Source: an uncultured Oscillospiraceae bacterium (GTDB taxonomy: Bacteria > Bacillota > Clostridia > Oscillospirales > Oscillospiraceae). From it: a stretch of 21,851 nt of DNA. The notes beneath the pieces were generated by a model. That model was not told the DNA's origin and made no database searches. It saw only the letters and a program-made list of their open reading frames with translations. The translations under genes and the position numbers were made by a program. Below are positions 1 through 6,707 of the stretch, piece after piece (within the stretch, counting starts at the first letter, position 1; each line of letters starts with the position of its first letter). The stretch covers positions 1 through 21,851 of the forward strand of contig CAKUJN010000034.1 of NCBI GenBank assembly GCA_934661735.1. The letters are read 5' to 3'.

Positions 1-59
1 ATCGCGCCGTTGCCGCCGCTGCCGGCCTTGACATATATTTTAACCTTATCTACAAACAT
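1..59 (-). CDS. obgE: Obg-family GTPase, N-terminal fragment (runs off the left edge)
   Basis: Reading the minus strand from an ATG at 59 gives 19 codons beginning MFVDKVKIYVKAGSGGNG, which is the characteristic start of the glycine-rich Obg fold of the Obg/CgtA ribosome-associated GTPase. An AAGGAG Shine-Dalgarno lies eight bases upstream (about 68-73), so the start is well supported. The gene overlaps the last 14 bases of the GNAT gene and follows rplU-prp-rpmA, which is the usual place for obg in Firmicutes. The GTPase domain lies outside the window. Obg is an essential GTPase that binds the 50S subunit and contributes to ribosome assembly and stress signalling (family knowledge). Confidence 0.92.
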   Translation of the reverse strand, partial: MFVDKVKIYVKAGSGGNGA

Positions 60-597
60 ATGCTTCGTCTCCTTTCAGATGAAGCGCATAAAACGCCGCA
101 TCGAATGTCTCGCTGCCGTCAAAGCGGCTGTCCCGGCCATACCGCACCAGCTGAAAGCCGCATTTGCGCGCAACATTCCCCGACGCTCTGTTCAAAATGG
201 CGTGCCCCAGCACAAAATCGCGCACGCCGAGGCTGTGATACGCCCACGCAAGCATCGCCTGCGCCGCCTCGGTGGCATAGCCCCTCCCCCACGCATCACG
301 CCGGAGGTTATAGCCCAGCTCGTGTACACCGTCTGTATTTTTACCCACACCGCCGGTGCCGATCAGCTGACCGTTGTCTTTGCGGTAAAATCCAAATTCC
401 AGTGCATCCGGCGTGATAGAGGAAATCCACGCGCGCGTCTCGTCCACACTTTTGTGCAGCGGATACGACATATAACGGTTGACCTCCGGATCGCCCGCCC
501 ACTGGAACACCGCCGGAGCGTCGTCCAGCGTGACCGGTCTCAGAATCAGCCGCGCCGTCTCAATTCTCCGCGCCGCAGGCGCCTGCTCTGTGCACAT
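46..597 (-). CDS. GNAT-family N-acetyltransferase (RimJ/RimL type)
   Basis: A protein of 183 residues starting MCTEQAPAARRIETARLILR. The ETARLILRPVTLDDA opening is typical of the RimJ/RimL-like acetyltransferase_3 group. The acetyl-CoA-binding segment is seen as GYNLRRDAWGRGYATEAAQAM, followed by the N-rich motif HAILNRASGNVARKCGF. I chose the ATG at 597 over an upstream TTG at 627 because GGAGA lies eight bases before it. The family transfers acetyl groups from acetyl-CoA to protein N-termini or small amines; the substrate cannot be told here. The gene sits between the rpmA terminator and obgE and overlaps obgE, so the two are probably co-translated. Position beside ribosomal genes makes a ribosomal or ribosome-associated target conceivable, but that is only inference. 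Confidence 0.88.
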   Translation of the reverse strand: MCTEQAPAARRIETARLILRPVTLDDAPAVFQWAGDPEVNRYMSYPLHKSVDETRAWISSITPDALEFGFYRKDNGQLIGTGGVGKNTDGVHELGYNLRRDAWGRGYATEAAQAMLAWAYHSLGVRDFVLGHAILNRASGNVARKCGFQLVRYGRDSRFDGSETFDAAFYALHLKGDEAYVCR

Positions 598-662
598 ATC
601 TCGGTCTCCAGTGGTAGATTCTTCCAACCGGCAATGTGACCGGCGTTGAAAGCATACACCCT

Positions 663-697
663 AAAAAAATCCCGAACATAACGCGTTATGTTCGGGA
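663..697 (-). terminator. Rho-independent terminator of the rplU-prp-rpmA operon
   Basis: A perfect 26-base palindrome (671-696, arms beginning CCCGAACATAAC) is followed on the minus strand by a run of seven T (663-669 on the plus strand reads A). It begins 16 bases after the rpmA stop codon, so it should end most rplU-prp-rpmA transcripts before the GNAT-obgE genes. Confidence 0.93.
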
Positions 698-711
698 TTC
701 CATATTACATC

Positions 712-996
712 TTACTGCTCGGCAGCGTAGACGGAGCACATTTTGCGATCCTTGCCCATACGCTCGAACTTGACATGACCGTCGATCTTGGCAAACAGGG
801 TGTCGTCCTTGCCGATGCCGACGTTGTTGCCTGGATGGATATGGGTGCCTCTCTGACGAACCAGAATGTTGCCGGCCAGAACAAACTGACCGTCAGCACG
901 CTTCGCGCCCAGACGCTTGGACTCGGAATCACGGCCGTTCTTGGTGGAGCCGCCGCCTTTCTTATGCGCGAAGAACTGGAAACTCATTTTCAGCAT
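712..996 (-). CDS. rpmA: 50S ribosomal protein L27
   Basis: A 94-residue protein beginning [16 protein letters not shown] and continuing [21 protein letters not shown], which is diagnostic for bL27. Residues 1-9 (MLKMSFQFF) are the N-terminal extension found in Firmicutes, which the Prp protease removes after Phe-Phe so that Ala10 becomes the mature N-terminus near the peptidyl-transferase centre. The start at 996 was chosen because GGAGG lies upstream with good spacing and because longer readings add residues not seen in the family. The gene directly follows prp and ends in a strong terminator. Nothing looks degraded. Confidence 0.97.
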   Translation of the reverse strand: MLKMSFQFFAHKKGGGSTKNGRDSESKRLGAKRADGQFVLAGNILVRQRGTHIHPGNNVGIGKDDTLFAKIDGHVKFERMGKDRKMCSVYAAEQ

Positions 997-1000
997 GTTG

Positions 1001-1324
1001 TTACACCTCCAAAACTTCGATATAATCAGGATAATCATCCCGCAGTGCGCACAGAGTGAGCATCATGCCGGTCAGAACTGCCTGAACGGCCTCCTCATCC
1101 TCACATGCGGCGGGAAGTGTCAAGGTGACGCGGGCCTCATCTTCGTTCACCCTGGTTTTTGCGTGTTCGCCAAGCACCTGACAGATGGTGGCCTCGGCAA
1201 ACCTGACGGCTGTGGAGACGGCAGCGCACACAATGTCGCTCCCCTCGTCGGCATAGCCGCTGTGACCCGCACAGCAGAATCCGGTGATCCTGCCGTCCTG
1301 ATCGAAAAATTCGACTCTGGTCAT
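1001..1324 (-). CDS. prp: Ribosomal-processing cysteine protease Prp
   Basis: A protein of 107 residues matching the Prp (YsxB-like, DUF464) family. The catalytic pair is visible as His21 in AGHSGYAD and Cys33 in SDIVCAAVS, with the usual spacing of about twelve residues. Prp cleaves the N-terminal extension of ribosomal protein L27, and its candidate substrate is encoded four bases downstream as rpmA with the expected FF/AHKK site. The gene lies between rplU (stop at 1328) and rpmA, the standard L21-Prp-L27 order of Firmicutes. The Shine-Dalgarno is weak, which fits translation coupled to the rplU stop codon three bases upstream. Confidence 0.95.
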   Translation of the reverse strand: MTRVEFFDQDGRITGFCCAGHSGYADEGSDIVCAAVSTAVRFAEATICQVLGEHAKTRVNEDEARVTLTLPAACEDEEAVQAVLTGMMLTLCALRDDYPDYIEVLEV

Positions 1325-1327
1325 AAC

Positions 1328-1639
1328 TTACAGAGCGATCTTTTCGATCTGCACCTTGGTATAAGGCTGTCTGTGACCCTTAAGGCTCTTGGAGTCCTTC
1401 TTCGGGCGATACTTGAACACACGGATCTTCTTGCCCTTGCCGTTCTTCAGAACCTTTGCCTGAACGGAAGCGCCGGCAACCGTCGGAGCGCCGAACGTCG
1501 AATTCGCGCCGTCGACAACCGCCAGAACCTGATCGAAGTTCACGGTTTCATCAGCCGCAGCGTCGAGCTTTTCGATGTAGATCACATCGCCCTCTTTGAC
1601 GTTGTACTGCTTACCACCGGTAACGATAATAGCCTGCAT
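1328..1639 (-). CDS. rplU: 50S ribosomal protein L21
   Basis: A 103-residue protein starting [20 protein letters not shown], with the family signature near the C-terminus ([31 protein letters not shown]). It binds 23S rRNA in the large subunit. The ATG at 1639 is the family-typical start; the reading extended to 1690 covers leader RNA. An AGGTAGGT-like ribosome site precedes it. It is the first gene of the rplU-prp-rpmA operon, transcribed from a consensus promoter about 90 bases upstream, with a leader that is likely to mediate autoregulation. Confidence 0.96.
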   Translation of the reverse strand: MQAIIVTGGKQYNVKEGDVIYIEKLDAAADETVNFDQVLAVVDGANSTFGAPTVAGASVQAKVLKNGKGKKIRVFKYRPKKDSKSLKGHRQPYTKVQIEKIAL

Positions 1640-1720
1640 TTGGTTTGCACCTACCTTTTTTGTAGTCTCGCTCTGGAGGTGTGAGGGCATACCTCAACTT
1701 CTACCTCTTTGACGCGGCCT
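1640..1720 (-). promoter_or_regulatory. Probable L21 leader RNA (autoregulatory 5' UTR of rplU)
   Basis: About 80 bases of untranslated leader lie between the rplU promoter and its ATG. The leader contains a TGAGG/CCTCA hairpin nested beside a GAGGT/ACCTC alternative pairing (about 1675-1700), then an A-rich stretch and AGGTAGGTGC just before the start. Firmicute rplU operons usually carry an L21 leader motif at this place. I identify it by position and hairpins only; a covariance-model match was not run. Confidence 0.55.
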
Positions 1721-1724
1721 ATTG

Positions 1725-1753
1725 ATTATAGCAGTGTGCATTCTGTTTGTCAA
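1725..1753 (-). promoter_or_regulatory. Consensus sigma-A promoter of the rplU operon
   Basis: On the minus strand TTGACA (1748-1753) and TATAAT (1725-1730) are separated by exactly 17 bases. Both hexamers are perfect matches to consensus, as expected for a ribosomal-protein operon. Confidence 0.92.
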
Positions 1754-1813
1754 ATGCTTTTTCCCGTTTCCGCGCTGTTTTTTGCAGAAATTCCGCACTT
1801 TCACGACGAAAAA

Positions 1814-2263
1814 TCAAAAATCCTCCATGTCGGCATCCATACGCCGCACGCCGGTGCAGATACCCTCCAGCGCCTCGGCCGCCTCCATGGCGTAATCCGG
1901 CCTGCGGCACAGATCGGCAAGCGTCACCATGCCGACCAGACTCCCCTGCTCCACGACCGGAAGCCGCCGGATCTGCTCGCGCGCCATCAGCCGCGCGGCC
2001 TCACCCGCGTCCGTCTCCGGCGCAGCGGAGACGACGCGCCCCGTCATGATCTCCCGCACACGCACGGCACGCGGGCTTCTGTCCGCCGCCACGCAGCGCA
2101 GAATGATATCCCGATCGGTCACAATGCCGTCCAGATTCCCGTGCGCGTCGCGCACCGGAAGCGTCCCCACGTTGTGCCGCGCCATCAGCCGTGCCGCAAC
2201 CGACACCGGCTCCGCACCGCCGACGCTCACAACCTGCTTTGTCATGCACTCTCTGACCTTCAT
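1814..2263 (-). CDS. Paired-CBS-domain protein
   Basis: A 149-residue protein made almost wholly of two CBS domains, roughly residues 8-62 and 72-125. Each has the characteristic V-x-DRDI or VTLADL end: GNLDGIVTDRDIILRCV and GSLVGMVTLADLCRR. Each domain begins MTKQVVSV or MTGRVVSA, and LPV(R/V) precedes the turn. Such stand-alone CBS pairs bind adenosine nucleotides and serve as energy or redox sensors; the partner cannot be read from the sequence. GGGGGAAA upstream supports the start. The gene points towards rplU but has its own reading frame; no clear terminator separates it from the rplU promoter. Confidence 0.9.
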   Translation of the reverse strand: MKVRECMTKQVVSVGGAEPVSVAARLMARHNVGTLPVRDAHGNLDGIVTDRDIILRCVAADRSPRAVRVREIMTGRVVSAAPETDAGEAARLMAREQIRRLPVVEQGSLVGMVTLADLCRRPDYAMEAAEALEGICTGVRRMDADMEDF

Positions 2264-2300
2264 GCTGTATTTCCCCCTTCATTAATTATAATTTGGAGGA

Positions 2301-2329
2301 ATTATAGCCGGATTTCCGCTGTCTGATAC
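2301..2329 (-). promoter_or_regulatory. Possible promoter of the CBS-domain gene
   Basis: The minus strand has a perfect TATAAT at 2301-2306 with GTATCA 17 bases upstream (2324-2329). A second TATAAT occurs at 2285-2290. The -10 boxes are convincing but neither has a good -35, so the exact promoter is uncertain. Confidence 0.35.
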
Positions 2330-2335
2330 TCTGAA

Positions 2336-2366
2336 CGCAAAAAGAAAGCGCCTCTTTCGAGGCTCT
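2336..2366 (-). terminator. Probable terminator downstream of the DUF5662-type gene
   Basis: On the minus strand the hairpin GCCTC-GAAA-GAGGC (2350-2363) has a stable tetraloop and is followed by GCTTTCTTTTT. It lies about 170 bases after the stop codon of the DUF5662-type gene. The 268-base gap between that gene and the CBS gene also holds an AGCGGA/TCCGCT hairpin near 2450-2467 and nothing that looks coding. Confidence 0.55.
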
Positions 2367-2531
2367 TTCCGGATGTATCGGATGAGAAATCACTTCTCGG
2401 CCGGTACAGTTGATAGGATACCGCGTTTACAGGAAACATCGATTGCCGGAAGCGGAAAAATCCGCTTTGGTTTTCACTGCAATTTCAAAAATTTTTTGAG
2501 CTTATCGAGGTTTTTTGCAGATTCGATGAAC

Positions 2532-3074
2532 TCATACAAAAGGCTTTCCCTTCAGAACGACCTCGCGGATAAAGCGGAACATCTCGTCCTCGCCGCGGTC
2601 ACGCAGCATGGTCAGCAGGAATTCCAGCTGCGCCATCGTTTCCGGATGCACAAAGCGTGACTCCTTTGCCTTTTGCAGATACGCCAGCGGCGCGCCGTCC
2701 GTATAGCCCTTTCCCTGATACGTCTTGCAGGCGGCAATGCGGTCCATGACCATCTCGGCCAGATACCGCGGCGGCATTTGAACCGGCTCATAGGCGTGGG
2801 TTTCCAGCGACAGATCCGTCCAGTATTCAAAATGGTGCCGGTTGCGGCCCTTGTGGTGCATCCACGCCTCACTGTAGCCCTTTTCCTCGCGCTCGGCGGC
2901 GTTGGGGCTGCGCGTACCCTGATAATAATGTACGCCCGTCCAGAACTCGGACGGGGAGTATTTGGACAGATCGTGCGTCAGGCCCTGAAAATACAGGCCG
3001 ACACGGAAGCAGCCTCGCCGCACAAGGCGGCGGTGGTGGGTGATGGTTTTCAGATGGCCCCAGAATTTGTTCAT
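2532..3074 (-). CDS. DUF5662-type protein of unknown function
   Basis: A 180-residue soluble protein starting MNKFWGHLKTITHHRRLVRRG. I recognise it as the DUF5662 type common in Firmicutes, from the conserved blocks GLTHDLSKYSPSEFWTGVHYYQGTRSP and HHKGRNRHHFEYW. The paired His and Asp residues (HDLSKY, HHKGRNRHH) recall a metal-binding HD-like helical site, but this is an inference from motif pattern only. It has no signal peptide or membrane segment. GAGG lies eight bases before the ATG. It is divergent from gluQ and shares a symmetric promoter region with it. No biochemical function is known to me. Confidence 0.85.
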   Translation of the reverse strand: MNKFWGHLKTITHHRRLVRRGCFRVGLYFQGLTHDLSKYSPSEFWTGVHYYQGTRSPNAAEREEKGYSEAWMHHKGRNRHHFEYWTDLSLETHAYEPVQMPPRYLAEMVMDRIAACKTYQGKGYTDGAPLAYLQKAKESRFVHPETMAQLEFLLTMLRDRGEDEMFRFIREVVLKGKPFV

Positions 3075-3108
3075 GGCAATACCTCAGTCATGCGGCACAG
3101 TTTTTTTC

Positions 3109-3137
3109 ATTGTATCACACTCCGCGGCGTGCTACAA
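3109..3137 (-). promoter_or_regulatory. Promoter of the DUF5662-type gene (overlaps the gluQ promoter)
   Basis: The minus strand reads TTGTAG (3132-3137), 17 bases, then TACAAT (3109-3114). The -10 of this promoter overlaps the -35 of the plus-strand promoter and the reverse is also true. Confidence 0.65.
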
Positions 3138-3138
3138 T
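3110..3138 (+). promoter_or_regulatory. Promoter of gluQ
   Basis: TTGTAT (3110-3115) and TACAAT (3133-3138) with a 17-base spacer lie about 30 bases upstream of the gluQ ATG. GGAGAG before the ATG serves as ribosome-binding site. Confidence 0.65.
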
Positions 3139-3167
3139 ATCCGCGGACAAATGAGAGGAGAGATACG

Positions 3168-4073
3168 ATGCGGCAAATCGGACGCTTCGCACCGAGCCCC
3201 AGCGGCAGGATGCATCTGGGCAATGTTTTTTCCGCGCTTCTGGCGTGGCTTTCCGTGCGCAGCTGCGGCGGACAGATGCTCCTGCGGATTGAGGATCTCG
3301 ACCCTGACCGGTGCAGACCGGAATATGCGGACACGCTCCGGCGTGATCTGGAATGGCTGGGCCTTGACTGGGATATTGAGCAGACACAGCAGAGCCTGCG
3401 CGCGGCGGAATATGCGCGGCAGTTTGCGCGGCTCGACGCGGCGGGGCTTGTCTATCCGTGCTACTGCACGCGCGGCGAGCTGCACGCCGCCAGTGCTCCG
3501 CACGCCTCCGACGGGAACGTCGTCTACGCCGGCACATGCCGGAGGCTGACGCCGGAGGGGCGCGCGGCAAAAACGCGCACGCCTGCGTGGCGGCTGATTG
3601 TGCCGGAGGAAACGGTTTCGTTTGTCGACGGGCTTCAGGGCGCGTATGTGCAGAATCTCGCGCGCGAATGCGGCGATTTCATCATCCGCCGCTCGGACGG
3701 CGTGTACGCTTATCAGCTGGCCGTTGTGACCGACGACGCCGCAGGCGGCGTGACGCAGATCGTCCGCGGCTGCGACCTGCTGTCCTCCACCCCGCGCCAG
3801 ATTTATCTCCAGCAGCTGCTGGGCTTTTCCACGCCGGAATATTATCATGTGCCGCTTCTGACCGCGCCCGACGGGCGGCGGCTTTCCAAGCGTGAGCGCG
3901 ATCTGGACATGGGCGCGCTGCGTGAGCGCTATGCGCCCGAGGCTCTGGTCGGCCGTCTTGCGTATCTCGCGGGCCTTCTGGATGCGCCGCAGAGCGTTTC
4001 CGCGTGCGAGCTGGCGGCGGATTTTTCGTGGCGGCGCGTCAAACGGGAAAATATTCCGATCGAAAATCTGTAA
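3168..4073 (+). CDS. gluQ: Glutamyl-Q tRNA(Asp) synthetase
   Basis: A 301-residue protein resembling the catalytic half of glutamyl-tRNA synthetase without the anticodon-binding domain. The HIGH-type motif is PSGRMHLGN (His16-Asn19), the KMSKS-type motif is RLSKR with Lys241, and IEDLDPDRC follows the Rossmann core. The zinc ligands Cys98, Cys100, Tyr120 and Cys124 (PCYCTRGEL, YAGTC) are those of the GluQ/YadB family. It activates glutamate and attaches it to queuosine at position 34 of tRNA(Asp). The ATG at 3168 has GGAGAG upstream and MRQIGRFAPSPSG is the family start; the longer in-frame reading runs back through the opposite gene and is not used. It is transcribed divergently from the DUF5662-type gene. 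Confidence 0.93.
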   Translation: MRQIGRFAPSPSGRMHLGNVFSALLAWLSVRSCGGQMLLRIEDLDPDRCRPEYADTLRRDLEWLGLDWDIEQTQQSLRAAEYARQFARLDAAGLVYPCYCTRGELHAASAPHASDGNVVYAGTCRRLTPEGRAAKTRTPAWRLIVPEETVSFVDGLQGAYVQNLARECGDFIIRRSDGVYAYQLAVVTDDAAGGVTQIVRGCDLLSSTPRQIYLQQLLGFSTPEYYHVPLLTAPDGRRLSKRERDLDMGALRERYAPEALVGRLAYLAGLLDAPQSVSACELAADFSWRRVKRENIPIENL

Positions 4074-4089
4074 TTTTGCGGCGAATCGG

Positions 4090-4119
4090 TTTACAATGTC
4101 GAACGCCGCGTGTTATAAT
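4090..4119 (+). promoter_or_regulatory. Promoter of nfnAB
   Basis: TTTACA (4090-4095) and a perfect TATAAT (4114-4119) are spaced by 18 bases in the 111-base gap between gluQ and nfnA, leaving a short leader of about 60 bases. Confidence 0.8.
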
Positions 4120-4184
4120 AACCGTTGTATGGGACTTTTCAAATATCATAATATGTATTTGATCAACTTGAAGGGATGAAAGCT

Positions 4185-5039
4185 ATGTACAAAATCGTGC
4201 AAAAGAAGGAACTCAACTCCGCAGTCACGCTGATGGAGATCGAAGCGCCGTTCGTCGCCCGCAAGGCAAAGGCCGGCCAGTTCATCATTTTCCGCGTTGA
4301 CGACCGGTCCGAGCGCGTGCCGCTGACCATCGCAGGCTATGACCGCGAAAAGGGCACCGTTTCGATCATTTTCCAGAAGGTCGGCCTGTCCACCGAGCTG
4401 CTGGGCAGTCTGAACGAGGGCGATTACATTCAGGACTTCGTCGGCCCGCTCGGCAAGCCCACCAATGTTGAGGGCAAAAAGCGCGTGTGCGTTGTCGGCG
4501 GCGGCGTCGGCTGCGCCATCGCGTATCCGTCCGCAAAGGCATTCAAGGAAGCGGGCGTCGAAACCGATGTCATCATCGGCTTCCGCAACAAGGACATCGT
4601 CATTCTCGAGGACGAGTTCAAATCCGCGTGCGACAATCTGTATCTGATGACCGACGACGGCTCCTACGGCGAGCACGGCTTCGTCACCGTCAAGCTCCAG
4701 CAGCTGCTGGAGTCTGGCAAACAGTACGACGAGGTTCTGGCCATCGGCCCGATCCCGATGATGAAGTTCGTCGCCAAGACGACCGAGCCGTTCGGCGTTC
4801 CCACCGTTGTCTCTCTGAACCCCATCATGGTTGACGGCACCGGCATGTGCGGCGGCTGCCGCGTCACAGTCGGCGGCGAAGTCAAATTTGCCTGCGTCGA
4901 CGGCCCCGATTTCGACGGCCACAAGGTCGATTTTGCCGAGCTGATGAACCGCAACACCGTCTACCGTGAGCGCGAGGCCGAAGTGCGCCAGAGCCACAAG
5001 TGCCGGATGCAGAAGCTTGGCGAAGAGCTGATCAAGTAA
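4185..5039 (+). CDS. nfnA: NADH-dependent ferredoxin:NADP+ oxidoreductase, subunit A (NfnA)
   Basis: A 284-residue protein with the fold of ferredoxin-NADP reductase and PyrK-like subunits. The FAD-binding beta barrel comes first (GQFIIFRVDDRSERVPLTIAG), then the NAD-binding region (CVVGGGVGCAIAYPSAKAF), then a [2Fe-2S] site with Cys222, Cys225 and Cys237 (GMCGGCRV, FACVDGP). Asp217 (VDGTG) is placed to be the fourth ligand, as known for NfnA. The start at 4185 (MYKIVQKK) has AAGGG at suitable spacing, whereas the ATG nine bases earlier does not. With NfnB it couples NADH and reduced ferredoxin to two NADP+ by flavin-based bifurcation, supplying NADPH in anaerobes. The order nfnA-nfnB with 16 bases between them matches known operons. 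Confidence 0.92.
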   Translation: MYKIVQKKELNSAVTLMEIEAPFVARKAKAGQFIIFRVDDRSERVPLTIAGYDREKGTVSIIFQKVGLSTELLGSLNEGDYIQDFVGPLGKPTNVEGKKRVCVVGGGVGCAIAYPSAKAFKEAGVETDVIIGFRNKDIVILEDEFKSACDNLYLMTDDGSYGEHGFVTVKLQQLLESGKQYDEVLAIGPIPMMKFVAKTTEPFGVPTVVSLNPIMVDGTGMCGGCRVTVGGEVKFACVDGPDFDGHKVDFAELMNRNTVYREREAEVRQSHKCRMQKLGEELIK

Positions 5040-5055
5040 GGGGAGGATACATAAA

Positions 5056-6444
5056 ATGGCGAACATGACACTGACCAAAACTCCGATGCCGGAGCAGGAC
5101 CCCAGCGTCCGCAATCATAATTTCAAAGAGGTCACGCTTGGCTATACCGCCGAGATGGCCATTGAGGAGGCCGGCCGCTGCCTGCACTGCAAGAAGCCGA
5201 AGTGCGTCGAGGGCTGCCCCGTCAACATCCAGATCCCCGAATTCATCGCAAAGGTCGCCGAGGGCGATTTCGCCGCGGCGTATGAGATCATTACCTCCAC
5301 CAACGCCTTGCCCGCCCTGTCCGGCCGTGTCTGCCCGCAGGAAACGCAGTGCGAGTCCAAATGTGTACGCGGCGTCAAGGGCGAGCCAGTCGCCATCGGC
5401 CGTCTCGAGCGCTTTGTCGCCGACTGGTACCGTGAGAACGTAAACGCCATGCCCGAAAAGCCCGAGCCCAACGGCATCAAAGTCGCGGTCGTCGGCTCCG
5501 GCCCGTCCGGCCTGACCTGCGCGTCCGAGCTTGCCAGAAAGGGTTACGCCGTCACGATTTTCGAGGCGCTGCACACCGCGGGCGGCGTTCTGGTCTATGG
5601 CATTCCCGAATTCCGTCTGCCGAAGGCCATCGTCGCGAACGAGGTTGAAAAACTCAAGGCCATGGGCGTCGAGGTCATGACCAACATGGTCATCGGCAAG
5701 GTTCTGTCCATCGACGAGCTGTTTGACGAGATGGGCTTCAAGGCCGTATTTGTCGGCTCGGGCGCGGGCCTGCCGATGTTCATGCACATCCCGGGCGAGG
5801 AGCTCAAGGGCGTGTGCTCGGCAAACGAATATCTGACCCGCATCAACCTGATGAAGGCGTATAAGGAAGAAAGCGACACGCCGATTCTGGTCAGCCACGC
5901 GGCAGCTATTGTCGGCGGCGGCAACGTCGCGATGGACGCGGCCCGCTGCGCCAAGCGCATGGGTGCGGAAAAGGTCTATATCGTCTACCGCCGCGGCGAG
6001 GCCGAAATGCCCGCCCGTCTGGAAGAGCAGCACCACGCCAAGGAGGAGGGCATCGAGTTCATGACCCTCACCAATCCCGTTGAGATTCTCGGCGGCGAGG
6101 ACGGCCGCGTCAATGGCATGAAGTGCATCCGGATGGAGCTTGGCGAGCCTGATGCCTCCGGCCGCCGCCGTCCGATTCCGGTCGAGGGCTCTGAATTCGT
6201 GCTGGACGTCGACACCGTCATCATGTCGCTCGGCACCAGCCCCAACCCGCTGATCCGCTCGACCACCCCCGGTCTGGAAACCAACAAAAAGGGCGGCATT
6301 ATCGTCGACGAAAACGAAATGTCCACCCGTGAGAACGTCTTTGCCGGCGGCGACGCCGTCACGGGCGCAGCCACTGTCATTCTGGCCATGGGCGCCGGCA
6401 AGAAGGCCGCCGCGGCCATCGACGCAAAGCTCCGGAACAAATAA
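5056..6444 (+). CDS. nfnB: NADH-dependent ferredoxin:NADP+ oxidoreductase, subunit B (NfnB); GltD-like
   Basis: A 462-residue protein of the glutamate synthase small-subunit family. The N-terminal Cys clusters for two [4Fe-4S] centres are visible in CLHCKKPKCVEGCPV and RVCPQETQCESKC. An FAD-binding GSGPSG motif follows near residue 150, an NADPH-binding GGGNVAMD near 290, and the family end GGDAVTGAATVILAMGAGKKAA. GGGGAGG precedes the ATG. Because it is paired with nfnA and no glutamate synthase large subunit is near, NfnB is preferred over GltD. It carries the bifurcating FAD and the NADPH site of the Nfn complex (family knowledge). It ends in a strong terminator, so nfnAB is a two-gene operon. 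Confidence 0.93.
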   Translation: MANMTLTKTPMPEQDPSVRNHNFKEVTLGYTAEMAIEEAGRCLHCKKPKCVEGCPVNIQIPEFIAKVAEGDFAAAYEIITSTNALPALSGRVCPQETQCESKCVRGVKGEPVAIGRLERFVADWYRENVNAMPEKPEPNGIKVAVVGSGPSGLTCASELARKGYAVTIFEALHTAGGVLVYGIPEFRLPKAIVANEVEKLKAMGVEVMTNMVIGKVLSIDELFDEMGFKAVFVGSGAGLPMFMHIPGEELKGVCSANEYLTRINLMKAYKEESDTPILVSHAAAIVGGGNVAMDAARCAKRMGAEKVYIVYRRGEAEMPARLEEQHHAKEEGIEFMTLTNPVEILGGEDGRVNGMKCIRMELGEPDASGRRRPIPVEGSEFVLDVDTVIMSLGTSPNPLIRSTTPGLETNKKGGIIVDENEMSTRENVFAGGDAVTGAATVILAMGAGKKAAAAIDAKLRNK

Positions 6445-6456
6445 TTCATCGCACAT

Positions 6457-6501
6457 GCCGCTCCCACTGCGTTGCAGTGGGAGCGGCGTTCTGTTTTTCT
6501 C
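6457..6501 (+). terminator. Rho-independent terminator of nfnAB
   Basis: A perfect 14-base stem (GCCGCTCCCACTGC, 6457-6470, with its complement 6474-6487) and a three-base loop are followed by GTTCTGTTTTT. It lies 12 bases after the nfnB stop. Confidence 0.95.
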
Positions 6502-6605
6502 CCGCTTTGCTGTTTCTCGGACGCGGCAGCGCGCTGCTTTCTCCGCCTGCCGCGCGAAAAAACGTCCGCTGCACGCCGCAGATTCCGCATCCGAGAAAAT
6601 TAGAG

Positions 6606-6634
6606 TTTACTTGACCCGCCAGTTGTACTATAAT
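6606..6634 (+). promoter_or_regulatory. Probable promoter of the envelope gene cluster
   Basis: TTTACT (6606-6611), 17 bases, then a perfect TATAAT (6629-6634). It leads into a leader of about 65 bases before the first lipoprotein ATG at 6708. It is the only convincing promoter I see before the run of co-directional genes that reaches 17314. Confidence 0.75.
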
Positions 6635-6707
6635 ATGGTAGAGTGATCGAATTTTGTCCCCATGCGACGCATTTTGCAGAAAGGGCGGGCCTGCCCGCGA
6701 CACGAAA

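Noticed and set aside
2673..3167. N-terminal extension of gluQ by 165 codons
   Set aside because: The extension is antisense to the DUF5662-type gene and spans both promoters; the family start MRQIGRFAPSPSG at 3168 has its own ribosome site.
5056..6444. GltD, the small subunit of glutamate synthase
   Set aside because: The sequence is of that family, but the adjacent NfnA-type subunit and absence of a large subunit favour NfnB.
5032..6456. Open frame of 474 codons on the minus strand
   Set aside because: Exact mirror of nfnB in one frame with no start signal or motif.
6611..6634. TTGACC at 6611 as the -35 for TATAAT at 6629
   Set aside because: The spacer would be only 12 bases; TTTACT at 6606 gives 17.
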